From: Volucribacter amazonae
GTDB lineage: Bacteria > Pseudomonadota > Gammaproteobacteria > Enterobacterales > Pasteurellaceae
Direction: 5' to 3'
Assembly (NCBI RefSeq): GCF_029783845.1
Contig: NZ_LWID01000001.1
Span: 1,054,001-1,118,000 of the forward strand
Length of the DNA stretch: 64,000 nt
Shown: one piece after another, positions 16,255 to 25,518 of the stretch
Layout: each line of letters starts with the position of its first letter
Numbering within the stretch: the first letter of the stretch is position 1
The notes under the pieces: model-generated
The model's input: the letters and a program-made list of their open reading frames with translations, nothing else
Told to the model about the DNA's origin: nothing
The model's database searches: none
Program-made: the position numbers and the translations under genes

Positions 16255-17560
16255 AACTATTTAATACCTCGCCGCAAGCAATAAAATTAGGGTGGCGAAT
16301 ATGGGCATTGAGCCGTAATAACTCATTTGCTCGTTGATAATCTTGATAAAAATGATGCGCCACTTGCTGTAATGTGCCACTGATTTCAACGGTGCGAATA
16401 ATCAATGGCGGTTTACGATTAATGGCTGAAATCGCTAATTGTGTGGTTTGAGCGGCAATATCTCGTAATTGTTCAATCACCCGATGGGCTTTTTCATAGA
16501 CCGCCGTTTGAGCTTGTTGTAAATCTGTGGTATTCGTTGCACTGGTTTGTAACGCCCGTACTGCCAAAATCCCCTCTAAACAAGCCTGTTTAACTTGGGT
16601 ACAAATATATTCAATATCATTTGGGGTAATCTCTTGTTCAGATTCAATGATTTCAACCGCCACACTAGCTAAGTTTGCTGTACAAAGTAATTGTAATGCG
16701 CAACTAATCTCCACAATATCTGTACTGGTTAATGAGGTAACACGTGATTTAATCCGTTCTTTTTGGTTTTTACCTGATACCAAATTTTTAGGGATTGCCA
16801 AAATAGCTTGGGTATTCACTAACACATCATCAAAGCGAGATTTTATGGTTAGCTGATTTACTTTTGCACTTTGTGTTGTCCCTGTTTTAATAATATGATT
16901 TAAGCCTTGCAATGCTTTACTTGCCGTTAAGCCAAAATTATCTGCGGTCACATTTGAAGGTAGGCTAATAAAATCCTTACCTAACTCAAATAGCCCTAAG
17001 GCTTGGCTAACAATACCACTTATAGCACCCCAAGCGCCGAGTAAGCGTGCTTTCACATTAAAGGCAAATGCCACATAACTCATCACTTCGCCATAAAAGG
17101 CATAAATATCATCAATAAAATTCTCTAATTTGTTTAAGTATTCATCAATTTTATTGAGTAATGAATTTTCAAATACAAAAATTGGCTTGGCGGGTGTCGC
17201 CTCTTTGAAACTTAAATCAACTAACACATAATTAATATAATCTGCCTCGTGTTTAAATGAGGCAGAATAACAAATCATATTTGGCATACGCCCTAAAATT
17301 GGATGAACGAGAGTATCCGCCCCTTGCTTTTTTAGTACCTCTAAAAACTTCTTAAAATCCGTATAATACTCTTGCCCATAGAAAATAGCTTGTAATCGCA
17401 CACTATGCGGATTTAAGCCCATATCCTCAATATCCGCCCCATTTACAAAAGGGTAAGCGTGTTCAGCCATAACTCGTTCAAAGCTATTTTCCACACTTAA
17501 TACTTCAAAACGCACATTACGGTAACTTGCTCGCTGAATGGGCATTGTCCAGCCTTTCAT
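16244..17560 (-). CDS. DNA circularization/tail protein N (Mu gp43)
   Basis: The 438-aa protein has the DNA_circ_N motif RASYRNVRFEVLSVENSFERVMAEHAYPFVNGADIEDMG near the N-terminus and a long helical middle. It is named for DNA circularization but acts as a tail/baseplate component in Mu. I keep the ATG at 17560, which overlaps the tape-measure stop. The in-frame ATG at 17545 (MPIQRASYR) also fits the family start. Confidence 0.83.
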   Translation of the reverse strand: MKGWTMPIQRASYRNVRFEVLSVENSFERVMAEHAYPFVNGADIEDMGLNPHSVRLQAIFYGQEYYTDFKKFLEVLKKQGADTLVHPILGRMPNMICYSASFKHEADYINYVLVDLSFKEATPAKPIFVFENSLLNKIDEYLNKLENFIDDIYAFYGEVMSYVAFAFNVKARLLGAWGAISGIVSQALGLFELGKDFISLPSNVTADNFGLTASKALQGLNHIIKTGTTQSAKVNQLTIKSRFDDVLVNTQAILAIPKNLVSGKNQKERIKSRVTSLTSTDIVEISCALQLLCTANLASVAVEIIESEQEITPNDIEYICTQVKQACLEGILAVRALQTSATNTTDLQQAQTAVYEKAHRVIEQLRDIAAQTTQLAISAINRKPPLIIRTVEISGTLQQVAHHFYQDYQRANELLRLNAHIRHPNFIACGEVLNSYAE

Positions 17561-19914
17561 TATTGCCCCCGATTAAAATGTTGATATTGATATTCAGAAA
17601 CTTGCTCGGCAACCACTCGACTATCAAGATCAACAGTAATATGGTTTTGTATCGTATTATGTTGATTTGCCAATGCGCTGATCCCTTCAGCAAGTTTAAT
17701 GGACGTTTCAGCCATGGACTGCACATGAGCAGATAAATCAATACTTGGCTGATATAAGCGACTTTCTTCCTTAGCATAGCGGTTGATGCGTTCTAAAATT
17801 TGAGTACGTTGTTCCTGATTAATATCGCCTGTCGCTAACCGATTTTCTAGGTATTTAATTGAGTCAATTTCAACACTTTTACGTGTTAATGTTGATCCCC
17901 AACCACCGTCCGTATTGCGTAAAGCTTCAAACAATAGTGCCTCTTTTCGGGCAAACTCTATTCTTTTAGCCAATAACAACTTTTCTTCATCACTGGCTTG
18001 CCCAGCTTGCACTTTATGCTGTAAATCTAAGGTGGATTGAGTTTCTTCATCTAAGTCAGGCGAAGTAAAAACTGTTGTTGCAATTAAAGGAATTGCACCT
18101 GCTTTAATAACATTTTTGGCTTTAGAGGCAACACCGCCAGCAGCAACAGCAGTAGCGGTTTGGGTTCCATTTTTTAGGACATTTCCAACACCTTTTCCAC
18201 CTCCGAGCAAAGCTACAGAACCTGCTGCAGCTAATGCTGCCGTTCCTAATGCACTAATGCCTGTTGCCGCACCTGTTAATGCTGCTGTAAGATTAGGATA
18301 TTGTTGAGCATACTCAGTTAATTTCTCGCTGACATCGCCAAACTTATCATTCAGCTCTTTCATGGACTTCATTTGAGCAAAATCCGCAGTATTTTTTAAT
18401 TGTTCCGTTTTAAAAGCATTGGTATCGGCAATCACCGCATGGGACTTATCCACCGCACCTTCACTATCAGCTAAACTTTCTTTGACTTCATTACCAAGTT
18501 GTAAATTATTACGAATCCCTAAATAAGCCATTAACGCTTGTCTATCAGAAAGAATTTGCCCAATAGCTTTCCCTTCCATCAAGTTTGTCATCTGATCTAA
18601 TAATGTTTTTTGTTCTGAACTTGAGGCAGTTTTTAAGCGTTCTTGTAATTGCTTATATTGTTCATCTTCGCCGATAATCATATCCATAATGGCGTTAAAG
18701 GCTTCTAGTGAATTTTTACCGCTGGCTTTTTCCGCCTCCATAGAGGCAATAAAATCTACGCCATGTTCTTTGCCGTCTTTGCCTTTTATTTTTAAATTTT
18801 TAAAACGCTCATTAGTTTCTTTGGCAGTCATTTTAGCTAAGAGATCTACAAGGTTATTACCTGCTTCATCACTGGTTCCTGCAGTTACCCTTGCTTGCTG
18901 GTTAGCAACCAATAACGTATCAAGCCCCTCTAAACCCGAAATGCCTGCTTGTTTTGCCGCCGCCATTTGTTTTGGTAGCCATCTCGCCATATCTGCCAGC
19001 TCAAAATTACCTGCTTGACCTGCAGCGACGGCTTTATCTAATACGATGCCAATATCTTCTTCTCTAATACCAAATTGTTGCATTGATGAAATAGCAATCT
19101 TAGCTAAATCATTAGGATCTGCCCCTGTAGCAACAGCCCCTTTTTGTAAAGTTGGTAATAAATTTATCGCTGTCTGTGCTGATACCGCGCCAGAAGCGAT
19201 CATTGTATCTAATGCCCCTAAGGCTTCTTCTTTTGAACCCCCTCCCGCATTTACTGCTTTCTCAACAGCATCAAATAACGCTTTTTTTCCTGCAATTCGT
19301 CCCTGTACATCACGTTCCACAAAAGCAGTATTTGCAGTCATCGCTAATTGACGGTCAAAATCCATTTCTCGTTTCATTGGTTGCGCCATTACCATAGCCC
19401 CCGCAGTAACCCCAGCCGCCACGCCCATTACACCACGCCCTATATTGGTTAAGCGTTGCCCATTCCCTGTATTGTTTATTCGGGTATGGCTTTTCTCCAC
19501 TTTTACCATTTCTTCATTTAATTTTGCAAGGCGTAACCGTTGAGCCTCTGCCGCTCTGGCTAATTCTTTGCTACTCGCTGTACCACTACGTTGTAAACGG
19601 TTATAGGCGGCTATGGTGCGTTGAATTTCCCGCTGAATACGATGCTCACTGCGAATCCCTAAATGCTCTTTAGCTTGATTTAATCGCTTTGCTGTTTCTA
19701 GCTGACGTTTAGCAATCTGTTCAGCAGTCTTGCCCACATTATTGGCGGCGTTTTGCTGATTTTTTTGCGTTTGTTTGCTAATTTCATCAATATTTTTTGA
19801 TGTCCGTTTAACATTATCTAACACTTGCTTAAATTGCTTACTGGCAAAATCTTTTGCCTTAACGATCATTTCTAAATTCATCGTTGCCATTTTTAAATTC
19901 CTGTTAAAAGCCAT
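17560..19914 (-). CDS. Tail tape measure protein
   Basis: The 784-aa protein sets tail length. It shows an N-terminal coiled coil (about 10-150), the TMP signature KREMDFDRQLAMTANTAFVERDV, GGGSKEEALGALDTMIASGAVSA, GLDTLLVANQQARVTAGTSDEAG, and a hydrophobic central region of Ala/Gly segments near 540-600 that may insert in the host membrane. A terminator-like hairpin lies just upstream of its start. Confidence 0.9.
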   Translation of the reverse strand: MAFNRNLKMATMNLEMIVKAKDFASKQFKQVLDNVKRTSKNIDEISKQTQKNQQNAANNVGKTAEQIAKRQLETAKRLNQAKEHLGIRSEHRIQREIQRTIAAYNRLQRSGTASSKELARAAEAQRLRLAKLNEEMVKVEKSHTRINNTGNGQRLTNIGRGVMGVAAGVTAGAMVMAQPMKREMDFDRQLAMTANTAFVERDVQGRIAGKKALFDAVEKAVNAGGGSKEEALGALDTMIASGAVSAQTAINLLPTLQKGAVATGADPNDLAKIAISSMQQFGIREEDIGIVLDKAVAAGQAGNFELADMARWLPKQMAAAKQAGISGLEGLDTLLVANQQARVTAGTSDEAGNNLVDLLAKMTAKETNERFKNLKIKGKDGKEHGVDFIASMEAEKASGKNSLEAFNAIMDMIIGEDEQYKQLQERLKTASSSEQKTLLDQMTNLMEGKAIGQILSDRQALMAYLGIRNNLQLGNEVKESLADSEGAVDKSHAVIADTNAFKTEQLKNTADFAQMKSMKELNDKFGDVSEKLTEYAQQYPNLTAALTGAATGISALGTAALAAAGSVALLGGGKGVGNVLKNGTQTATAVAAGGVASKAKNVIKAGAIPLIATTVFTSPDLDEETQSTLDLQHKVQAGQASDEEKLLLAKRIEFARKEALLFEALRNTDGGWGSTLTRKSVEIDSIKYLENRLATGDINQEQRTQILERINRYAKEESRLYQPSIDLSAHVQSMAETSIKLAEGISALANQHNTIQNHITVDLDSRVVAEQVSEYQYQHFNRGQ

Positions 19915-19927
19915 TTAAATATTCAAT

Positions 19928-19956
19928 AAAAAAAGGGGGAGTATGCCACCTCCCCC
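19928..19956 (-). terminator. Strong terminator inside the late operon, before the tape measure gene
   Basis: On the - strand GGGGGA (19956-19951) pairs with TCCCCC (19940-19935), loop of 10 nt, followed by seven T (19934-19928). It separates the tail-chaperone frameshift gene from the tape-measure start 14 nt downstream. Partial termination here would lower tape-measure expression relative to sheath and tube. Confidence 0.75.
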
Positions 19957-19967
19957 TATTTACTGTG

Positions 19968-20575
19968 TTACTCTTTTTTTCTTACCACATTGTAATGAAC
20001 GGTATTGCCCTGCTTTCGCTCGCCTTTTGGCGAAGGATCGTTAATACCAAGGCTATTAAGATAATGGTTAATCCAGCTCGTTAATTCAACAATCGGCATT
20101 TGCCAAACCTGCTCGGCATTAAAGCCAATTTTGCTTAATAAAATTGTGCTTTGTTGATAACTACGGTAAGCCTGCGGTAGCCCATATTGTCTTTGGGTCG
20201 TATTTATTCGCCCTGATTTATATGGGGTTCGCCATTTCCAGCGACGATTCGCTTTTTTCTTAATTCGTCTAATACCTCATTGATAAGGGCATAATCAGTA
20301 CTCGCCAAGTGTTCAAGCAAATACTGAGGGGTTAAGTCAGAAGAAGGTATTCCCTCAAAGCTCACTTGTTGACAAATAAACGCCAAATCAATTAATGCAA
20401 TATTCTGCTTTGTATGTTTATCGCTCTGTTCATTGGTTAAGTCGTCTAAGGATAAGCCCATTTCTTCAATGGTTTCTAAAGCTCGGCATTCACCTGCTAC
20501 CGTCAATAAATTTGCCCTAAACGCATAATAGGTATTGCCTTGATAGTTTAAGCCTAGCAATAATTTACTTTTCAT
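19968..20575 (-). CDS. Tail assembly chaperone, -1 frameshift product (gp41/gp42 fusion), 202 aa
   Basis: The gp41-like frame contains the slippery heptamer A-AAA-AAG at 20258-20252. After a -1 shift the frame stays open for 94 codons (starting A-N-R-R-W-K-W-R-T-P-Y) to the stop at 19968-19970. The extension contains QYGLPQAYRSY and VWQMPIVELTSWINHYL, as in gp42-like chaperones. It has no start codon or RBS of its own. Long-tailed phages make a short and a frameshifted long chaperone at this position that coat the tape measure protein. Both strands were checked by hand. Confidence 0.85.
20204..20575 (-). CDS. Tail assembly chaperone, short form (Mu gp41-like)
   Basis: The zero-frame product, 123 aa, ends HINQGE. 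It is a mainly helical chaperone located between tail tube and tape measure. It is probably made in excess over the frameshifted form. There are 3 nt between the tube stop and this start. Confidence 0.85.
   Translation of the reverse strand: MKSKLLLGLNYQGNTYYAFRANLLTVAGECRALETIEEMGLSLDDLTNEQSDKHTKQNIALIDLAFICQQVSFEGIPSSDLTPQYLLEHLASTDYALINEVLDELRKKRIVAGNGEPHINQGE
20252..20258 (-). promoter_or_regulatory. Slippery heptamer for -1 frameshift
   Basis: A AAA AAG in the zero frame (codons AGA AAA AAG). It is the classic X XXY YYZ form used by tail chaperone genes. Confidence 0.85.
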
Positions 20576-20578
20576 TGA

Positions 20579-20950
20579 TTACTCCTTGATTTCTTTTAAG
20601 GCATTCATTTGAATATCAATCACCGCCTCATTATCTACGGTGTATTTTTCGCCCACTTGTGTGGTAAAACAACCGAGGTAAGAAGTGCGTTTTTCTTCTT
20701 GATTAAGGGGATAAATGGTTACTTTCGCATCACTGATCTCCGCCCAATCAATTTCCGAACCATCAATAGGCATCGCTGCCGTTAAACTCAACTCCCATAC
20801 GGCAATACCTTGGGCAAACCCTTTAGCAATACCCTGACTATTCATGGTTTTAACTAACTTTCGCCCTGTTTGTTTGGTTACGCTTAAATCTGTTACTTCA
20901 ATTTCTTTGCCGTCCACTTCAAGCACCACAGAGCCTGCATATTTTTCCAT
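20579..20950 (-). CDS. Tail tube protein (Mu gpM-like)
   Basis: This 123-aa protein forms the inner tube of the contractile tail. YAGSVVLEVDGKEIEVTDLSVTKQTGRKLVKTMNSQGIAKGFAQGIAVWELSLTA fits Mu tail tube proteins. It lies 9 nt after the sheath gene, and RBS aGGGG precedes the start. Confidence 0.87.
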   Translation of the reverse strand: MEKYAGSVVLEVDGKEIEVTDLSVTKQTGRKLVKTMNSQGIAKGFAQGIAVWELSLTAAMPIDGSEIDWAEISDAKVTIYPLNQEEKRTSYLGCFTTQVGEKYTVDNEAVIDIQMNALKEIKE

Positions 20951-20959
20951 TGTTTACCC

Positions 20960-22369
20960 CTATAAAATCAAATCAATTCGGTTAGCAATAATATGTAAAC
21001 CATTTACCACATCAGTCGGAATGGCTAAATTTAAGCGATTAACGTCCACGTTATCTCGCTCCACCATGAGTTTGGCTAAATGGCTTTGTACATTTTCCAA
21101 AATTTCAGCCTCTTCCATTTTGACTAAAACATCAATGATTTCTGACCGCACTTTTTTCGGCGTACGTTGGCTGAGCTTATCCCGTGGAAAGCGTAACTCT
21201 AGGCGTTGTTCTACCGCTTTACGCACATAATCCAAAGTGCGAATAGTGGTTAAGTCTAAATAACTTGGGTCATCAGTATTCGTGGCGGACTTAGTATAAG
21301 TGGTAATAGCTCGCATAATTTGTACCCGCTGATTCACCATCGTAATTGGCGTTAAACCATTATAGAGCGCTTGGTTAGCCTCGGTAAGTAATGGCGTATT
21401 GCTCACATCAACTAAACTTAACCCTTTAATTTCCAGAGTATTTAGCGGTTTGGCAGGATCTTCCTCGCCAGCAATAATCGCACCATACCCTGCCGCAATT
21501 AACGCATTTCCTTGTATACAACCCTTATACCAACCCACAGTGAGCCGTTCTGCATTTAATTTACCCGTAAATGTCGTGCCAGTGGCAAGACTATCACGCC
21601 AGCCCAATACCCCAATACCGGGCTTTTTCTCAAGGGGAGCGGAAACTGTCGCCAAATGTTCACGCAAAGCCACCGCATTTTTCTCATCAGAAAAAGCACT
21701 GATAATCACATCATATTTCGTCCCTGCTACACTGGCTAAAGCGGGGGCTATATCAGCATTTTCTTGCCCACCAGTGAAAGAAGTCGCCGCAATGGTCATA
21801 TCGGACACAGAGTTATAGGTACTTAAGGCAATTTCATTACCAATTTGCCCTTTGGATTTGGCAGTTAAGGTAATGGTTTTACTGGATACCGTTGCACTCA
21901 CTAACGACTCTTCGCCAGCATTAATCACCGCCGTTAAACGGTTTGCCACGGTTGCCGCATCTTCGCTTTTATTGACCGAGATTTTATATTCTGTGCCACC
22001 AATGTTAACCCCCATAACACCAATCACTGTCGCTGTGCCGTTTAAGGTAACAGTGGCGGTAGCTGCCACACCAGCACTATTATCTTTAAGCCCAATAACC
22101 GATAAATTCAGCAAACTATTATTGCGAATGGCGATTTTGCTCATCAAATGCGCCCACGAGCCAGCCCCAAAATAACTCATTGCTTCTTTATCTGAATAAA
22201 TTTGGATAGCCCCCGTAAATGCCATAGCATTTTCTTTTGTCATTGGGGCAATAATCAACACCTCTTGTTTATTATTGGGTAAGCTATTTACTGCCCCTTT
22301 ATTGTTGTATTCGGTATAAACCCCGGGCTTACGCAAGGATTGTGGGATATGATTAAATTCAATACTCAT
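20960..22369 (-). CDS. Contractile tail sheath protein (Mu gpL)
   Basis: The 469-aa sheath subunit contracts to drive the tube. The N-terminal IPQSLRKPGVYTEYNNKGAVNSLP is a sheath signature. The C-terminus carries YTKSATNTDDPSYLDLTTIRTLDYVRKAVEQRLELRFPRDKL and a final beta strand. A four-base ATGA overlap joins it to the preceding 71-aa gene. Confidence 0.92.
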   Translation of the reverse strand: MSIEFNHIPQSLRKPGVYTEYNNKGAVNSLPNNKQEVLIIAPMTKENAMAFTGAIQIYSDKEAMSYFGAGSWAHLMSKIAIRNNSLLNLSVIGLKDNSAGVAATATVTLNGTATVIGVMGVNIGGTEYKISVNKSEDAATVANRLTAVINAGEESLVSATVSSKTITLTAKSKGQIGNEIALSTYNSVSDMTIAATSFTGGQENADIAPALASVAGTKYDVIISAFSDEKNAVALREHLATVSAPLEKKPGIGVLGWRDSLATGTTFTGKLNAERLTVGWYKGCIQGNALIAAGYGAIIAGEEDPAKPLNTLEIKGLSLVDVSNTPLLTEANQALYNGLTPITMVNQRVQIMRAITTYTKSATNTDDPSYLDLTTIRTLDYVRKAVEQRLELRFPRDKLSQRTPKKVRSEIIDVLVKMEEAEILENVQSHLAKLMVERDNVDVNRLNLAIPTDVVNGLHIIANRIDLIL

Positions 22370-22581
22370 TCATTCGCTCCTTTCTTGTTTTTACTCTGCG
22401 TTTTTGGCGGTTCTGCTGTCTGTCCAGTCTGCACCACCATAAATAGATCACCATCAGCAAGACGGCGTTGATAATAAATACTGTTTTCCACCTCTACAGG
22501 CTCAAACTCGGTAATATAAAGAGAGGGACGGTGTTCATAGGGAACCTTTACCCCTTCACGTGCTTTTACTTGAATTTTCAC
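22366..22581 (-). CDS. Small conserved Mu-like protein (gp38-like, DUF2635), 71 aa
   Basis: A short protein with VKAREGVKVPYEHRPSLYITEFEPVEVENSIYYQRRLADGD, matching the DUF2635 group found just before the tail sheath in Mu-like phages. The lysine-rich tail is presumably disordered. Its role is not known to me. Confidence 0.7.
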   Translation of the reverse strand: MKIQVKAREGVKVPYEHRPSLYITEFEPVEVENSIYYQRRLADGDLFMVVQTGQTAEPPKTQSKNKKGANE

Positions 22582-22584
22582 TGA

Positions 22585-23235
22585 TTACTCCTCAACTTTT
22601 GTCTCTACTGCAATGCCCACTTGAGCATGGCTATTGGGATCATAAATTTTGCCCTGAATATGAACTAAATCAGGCGTAAGCTCAGAAAGCTGACCTTGAT
22701 AAGCATTAAAAATATAATCTGGGTGCTGTTTATCCTGCGTAGGCTCGGGATAATGCCCATCTTCAAGCCAATGTTTTAAGCTGTAACTGATTTCAAACTC
22801 AATGGCATAAGCCGTCAGCTTTTCATTACGCACTTCGGCATTATTTAACAGTGTTTGTACTCGCAAGGGCTTAATCGGCTCAACTAAACGCCCCAAGGTT
22901 TGATTAACCAGCAAATATTGCACTGCTGAAACCAACTGATTTGCCCCGACTTCTCGTTTATCTACACCCCCTTGCCTTGCCGCTTGTGAACCACGTAAAT
23001 TGCGCACCATCACAATGACCACAAAGGTATCCTGATGCTGATAACGTACCCCACGCCCTGTCATCGTTTTACTGACAAAACGGCTACCACCATAAGACAC
23101 TAAGACCAATGGCATTCGGTTGACAGCAAGACGAGCATCGTCAATTTCGCCCTCATAGCTTTTTACCTCATAGACGAGTTTGCCTAGCCCACGTTTTAAG
23201 CGGTCAATTAAGGCATTTTCAATGCGGGTTATCAC
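22585..23235 (-). CDS. Head-tail protein gp37-like (DUF1834)
   Basis: The 216-aa protein begins MITRIENALIDRLKRGLGKLVYEVKSYEGEIDD and contains GVRYQHQDTFVVIVMVRNLRGSQAARQGG, the DUF1834 pattern of Mu gp37. It is placed between gp36 and the sheath and probably acts in tail completion. It overlaps gp36 by 17 nt. Confidence 0.8.
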   Translation of the reverse strand: MITRIENALIDRLKRGLGKLVYEVKSYEGEIDDARLAVNRMPLVLVSYGGSRFVSKTMTGRGVRYQHQDTFVVIVMVRNLRGSQAARQGGVDKREVGANQLVSAVQYLLVNQTLGRLVEPIKPLRVQTLLNNAEVRNEKLTAYAIEFEISYSLKHWLEDGHYPEPTQDKQHPDYIFNAYQGQLSELTPDLVHIQGKIYDPNSHAQVGIAVETKVEE

Positions 23236-23647
23236 GACTAAACACCTTATTTTTCGGATTAGAGAACATCACATTACTTTCCAATTTTTCTTGTGGAGTT
23301 TGTGTTTCAATCCCTAAGGAGACTTTGCCATTGGCAATATATTCAAGCTCTTTTAAGGTTAAGCGATAACGCTCAATCACTTCTTCGCTAATCGTCGTAT
23401 CGGACATACTCGCTAGCCGATAACGAGCTAAATCACAGCAAATTCGCACTAAATTCTGTGGCACGCTGGCTAAAGGCAAGGGATAACGCCCCGCCAAATA
23501 ACCATCAATTTGACTGGCGCTATCCGCCAATGCCACTGATAAAATCCGCTGATTAATTTCGCCTGTATGTTCTCGGTCAGTAAGCTGAATAGTTTCCATT
23601 TCGCCAATACGCAACACAAAATCCTCAACACTGGCATAAGCAAACAT
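23219..23647 (-). CDS. Head-tail connector gp36-like (DUF1320)
   Basis: The 142-aa protein has FAYASVEDFVLRIGEMETIQLTDREHTGEINQRILSVALADSASQIDGYLAGRYPLPL, the DUF1320 signature. It is an adaptor at the head-tail junction by family knowledge. Confidence 0.85.
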   Translation of the reverse strand: MFAYASVEDFVLRIGEMETIQLTDREHTGEINQRILSVALADSASQIDGYLAGRYPLPLASVPQNLVRICCDLARYRLASMSDTTISEEVIERYRLTLKELEYIANGKVSLGIETQTPQEKLESNVMFSNPKNKVFSRDNPH

Positions 23648-23650
23648 CGG

Positions 23651-24013
23651 TTATTCCTCATAAATAAGAGAAACCTCAAGCCAAGGATCTTCCATAAGCT
23701 CAATAATCTGTAATTGTGTAAGCCATTCAAAAGGTATCTCTATCGCTTGTTCTTTAGAAAAACGATAACCACAACGCCCATAACTTGCTTGTGGGTGAAT
23801 CTCCCGTAATCGCACGACAACATGGCTTTGTACTTGCGTTAATGCCGAATCGCCGTTATCTTGCTGAGCTTGTTCTTGTTCTTGTTCTTGTTCTTGTTCT
23901 TGTTCTTGTTCTTGTTCTTGTTCTTGTTCTTGTTCTTGTTCTTTAACATTGTCTTTGACTTCTTCCGTTTGCAGCTGAACTTTGTCTTTTTTGCTTACTG
24001 TTTTTCTTGCCAT
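23651..24013 (-). CDS. Mu gp35-like protein with a Glu-Gln repeat, 120 aa
   Basis: The C-terminal 60 residues (VVVRLREIHPQASYGRCGYRFSKEQAIEIPFEWLTQLQIIELMEDPWLEV) look like the Mu gp35/HI1506 family, located directly downstream of the capsid gene. The N-terminal half is a basic patch (ARKTVSKKDK) followed by about twelve Glu-Gln pairs encoded by a perfect hexanucleotide tract. The repeat is highly charged and probably disordered. It could vary in length without loss of frame. Confidence 0.75.
   Translation of the reverse strand: MARKTVSKKDKVQLQTEEVKDNVKEQEQEQEQEQEQEQEQEQEQEQEQAQQDNGDSALTQVQSHVVVRLREIHPQASYGRCGYRFSKEQAIEIPFEWLTQLQIIELMEDPWLEVSLIYEE
23869..23943. repeat. Perfect hexanucleotide tandem repeat (TTCTTG), about 12.5 units
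   Basis: Eleven full TTCTTG units run from 23873 to 23938 with partial units at both sides. The tract lies in frame in the gp35-like gene and codes for Gln-Glu pairs on the - strand. Because the unit is 6 nt, slippage alters repeat length, not frame. Confidence 0.95.
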
Positions 24014-24051
24014 CGTTTTCTCCTATCTGGGCAAGTTGCCTTGCCCTTGGG

Positions 24052-24972
24052 TTATTCAATAATTTGTGAAGACACCATCACTTTAAGGCGACCTTTCAAG
24101 ATATTGGTCGTGCCATTAATCATTTCGCTCTCACAAATTTGGCGAGCTTTAAATTCCAATGAAGGTGGCACTAAAATCAGATTTGGACGGATATTTAATA
24201 ACTTACCGCCATCGCCTTTTAAGCTCTGCATTTGAGCAATCACCGCCATAATATTTTCTGCATTCAGTTCCGTTTGCTCCACACGATGAGCTAACTGCCA
24301 GAAAGCAAACCCTGCTGCACCACGCGCTCGCACGCCCCATTCATAAATGTCTTCATTAAAGGTGGTATCAGATTTGGCTGGGTCAAAACGGGTTTCAATT
24401 TCAGGTTTAGTTCGCTCTTGCCAAATTAACGGTTTAATAACATTGCTGGTATCAAAAATATAAAATACAGGGGCGGAAGCTGTGCTACCTGTAGTGATAT
24501 TAGCTTGATTGGTGCTTGACCCTGTGCCGTCAACGTTATCAAAAACAGGGTGGTCAGTATCAAAGAAGTTTTGCCCATCGTAACAAAGGGTCGATTTACC
24601 TGTTTTTAATAAAGCAAACACTTCATCATCAGGCAATTCCGCTGCCGATTGCGCCGCTTGTTTCACTACATTACGGAAAAAGCCAACATCATCATCTTCC
24701 ACATTGGTACGAGGAATACCTACAGTGGACTCAAATAATTTATTGGTAATGGACGTGCCTTGAGCTTGCATATTTTTACGCTGACGTTTGCCTGTCCATT
24801 CAATCATTTTAGGGAATTGTCCTAAAAAACCATAAGTAGAAATTTTGGTGCTTGAATTAACAGCCATCGCAATTTCTCGCCATTGAGGATTGACCAGTGC
24901 TAACCCAGCGACAAAATCTTTTTTAAATTGAGCATCAAAAACTTTTAATACTTCCGCTTTTTTAAAACTCAT
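24052..24972 (-). CDS. Major capsid protein (Mu gpT)
   Basis: The 306-aa head subunit contains FKKAEVLKVFDAQFKKDFVAGLALVNPQWREIAMAVNSSTKISTYGFLGQFPKMIEWTGKRQ and LCYDGQNFFDTDHPVF. It ends with IRPNLILVPPSLEFKARQI..., all typical of gpT. It is translated just after the protease/scaffold gene (9-nt gap). Confidence 0.93.
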   Translation of the reverse strand: MSFKKAEVLKVFDAQFKKDFVAGLALVNPQWREIAMAVNSSTKISTYGFLGQFPKMIEWTGKRQRKNMQAQGTSITNKLFESTVGIPRTNVEDDDVGFFRNVVKQAAQSAAELPDDEVFALLKTGKSTLCYDGQNFFDTDHPVFDNVDGTGSSTNQANITTGSTASAPVFYIFDTSNVIKPLIWQERTKPEIETRFDPAKSDTTFNEDIYEWGVRARGAAGFAFWQLAHRVEQTELNAENIMAVIAQMQSLKGDGGKLLNIRPNLILVPPSLEFKARQICESEMINGTTNILKGRLKVMVSSQIIE

Positions 24973-24981
24973 GATTTACTC

Positions 24982-25518
24982 CTATTTATTTAAATAATGT
25001 TCTTGAATAAATTCGGCTTCAGTCAGTCCCAAGGCTTTCGCTGCCACTTTTTCCCCTTCCGATAAGGCAACCGCTTTTTCCTCTGGGGCTTTGCCTTGAG
25101 TTTGTGTGCTTGTTAAAGCAGGATTAACGGTGGTTACGGCGAGATAATCCGACAAGGCTTGTAAGTCTTTTTGCCCTAGATTGATTGCCCATTCTTTTTG
25201 TGAAGGTAATAAACGCCCTTCCGATAATGCCACCTCAACTAATTGATTGACTTTGTCTTGGTTAATGGACTGGGTTAAGGTAACTAGCTCTTGTTGTACT
25301 TTCTTCATTTCAGAAAGAGGAACATATTGGGTTAGATCAATATGAGTTTGAGCAGTAACTTGTGCAGCTAATGCCGTTTGTTTATTCAATTCACTATACA
25401 CATCGGAAAGGGCAATACCTTGCTCGCCTTTAGCTTGTGAAAGTGCGGTCAGTTTTTGTTTAATTTCATCTTCACTGGCTTGAGGTAAGCCAAAAAGATC
25501 ACGTAATAATGCCAACAT
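24982..25518 (-). CDS. Internal scaffold protein (Mu gpZ-like), in-frame start
   Basis: An in-frame ATG at 25518 (M-L-A-L-L-R-D-L-F) is preceded by AAGGAAAAAACG, a good Shine-Dalgarno. It would give a 178-aa protein identical to the scaffold half of gpI, the arrangement known from Mu I/Z. Confidence 0.6.
   Translation of the reverse strand: MLALLRDLFGLPQASEDEIKQKLTALSQAKGEQGIALSDVYSELNKQTALAAQVTAQTHIDLTQYVPLSEMKKVQQELVTLTQSINQDKVNQLVEVALSEGRLLPSQKEWAINLGQKDLQALSDYLAVTTVNPALTSTQTQGKAPEEKAVALSEGEKVAAKALGLTEAEFIQEHYLNK

Noticed and set aside
23869..23943. Phase-variable contingency locus
   Set aside because: The repeat unit is 6 nt, so unit gain or loss does not shift the frame.
23861..24235. 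A + strand ORF of 124 aa with a long Leu/Phe repeat
   Set aside because: It is the shadow of the Glu-Gln hexanucleotide repeat and capsid gene on the other strand, with no RBS.
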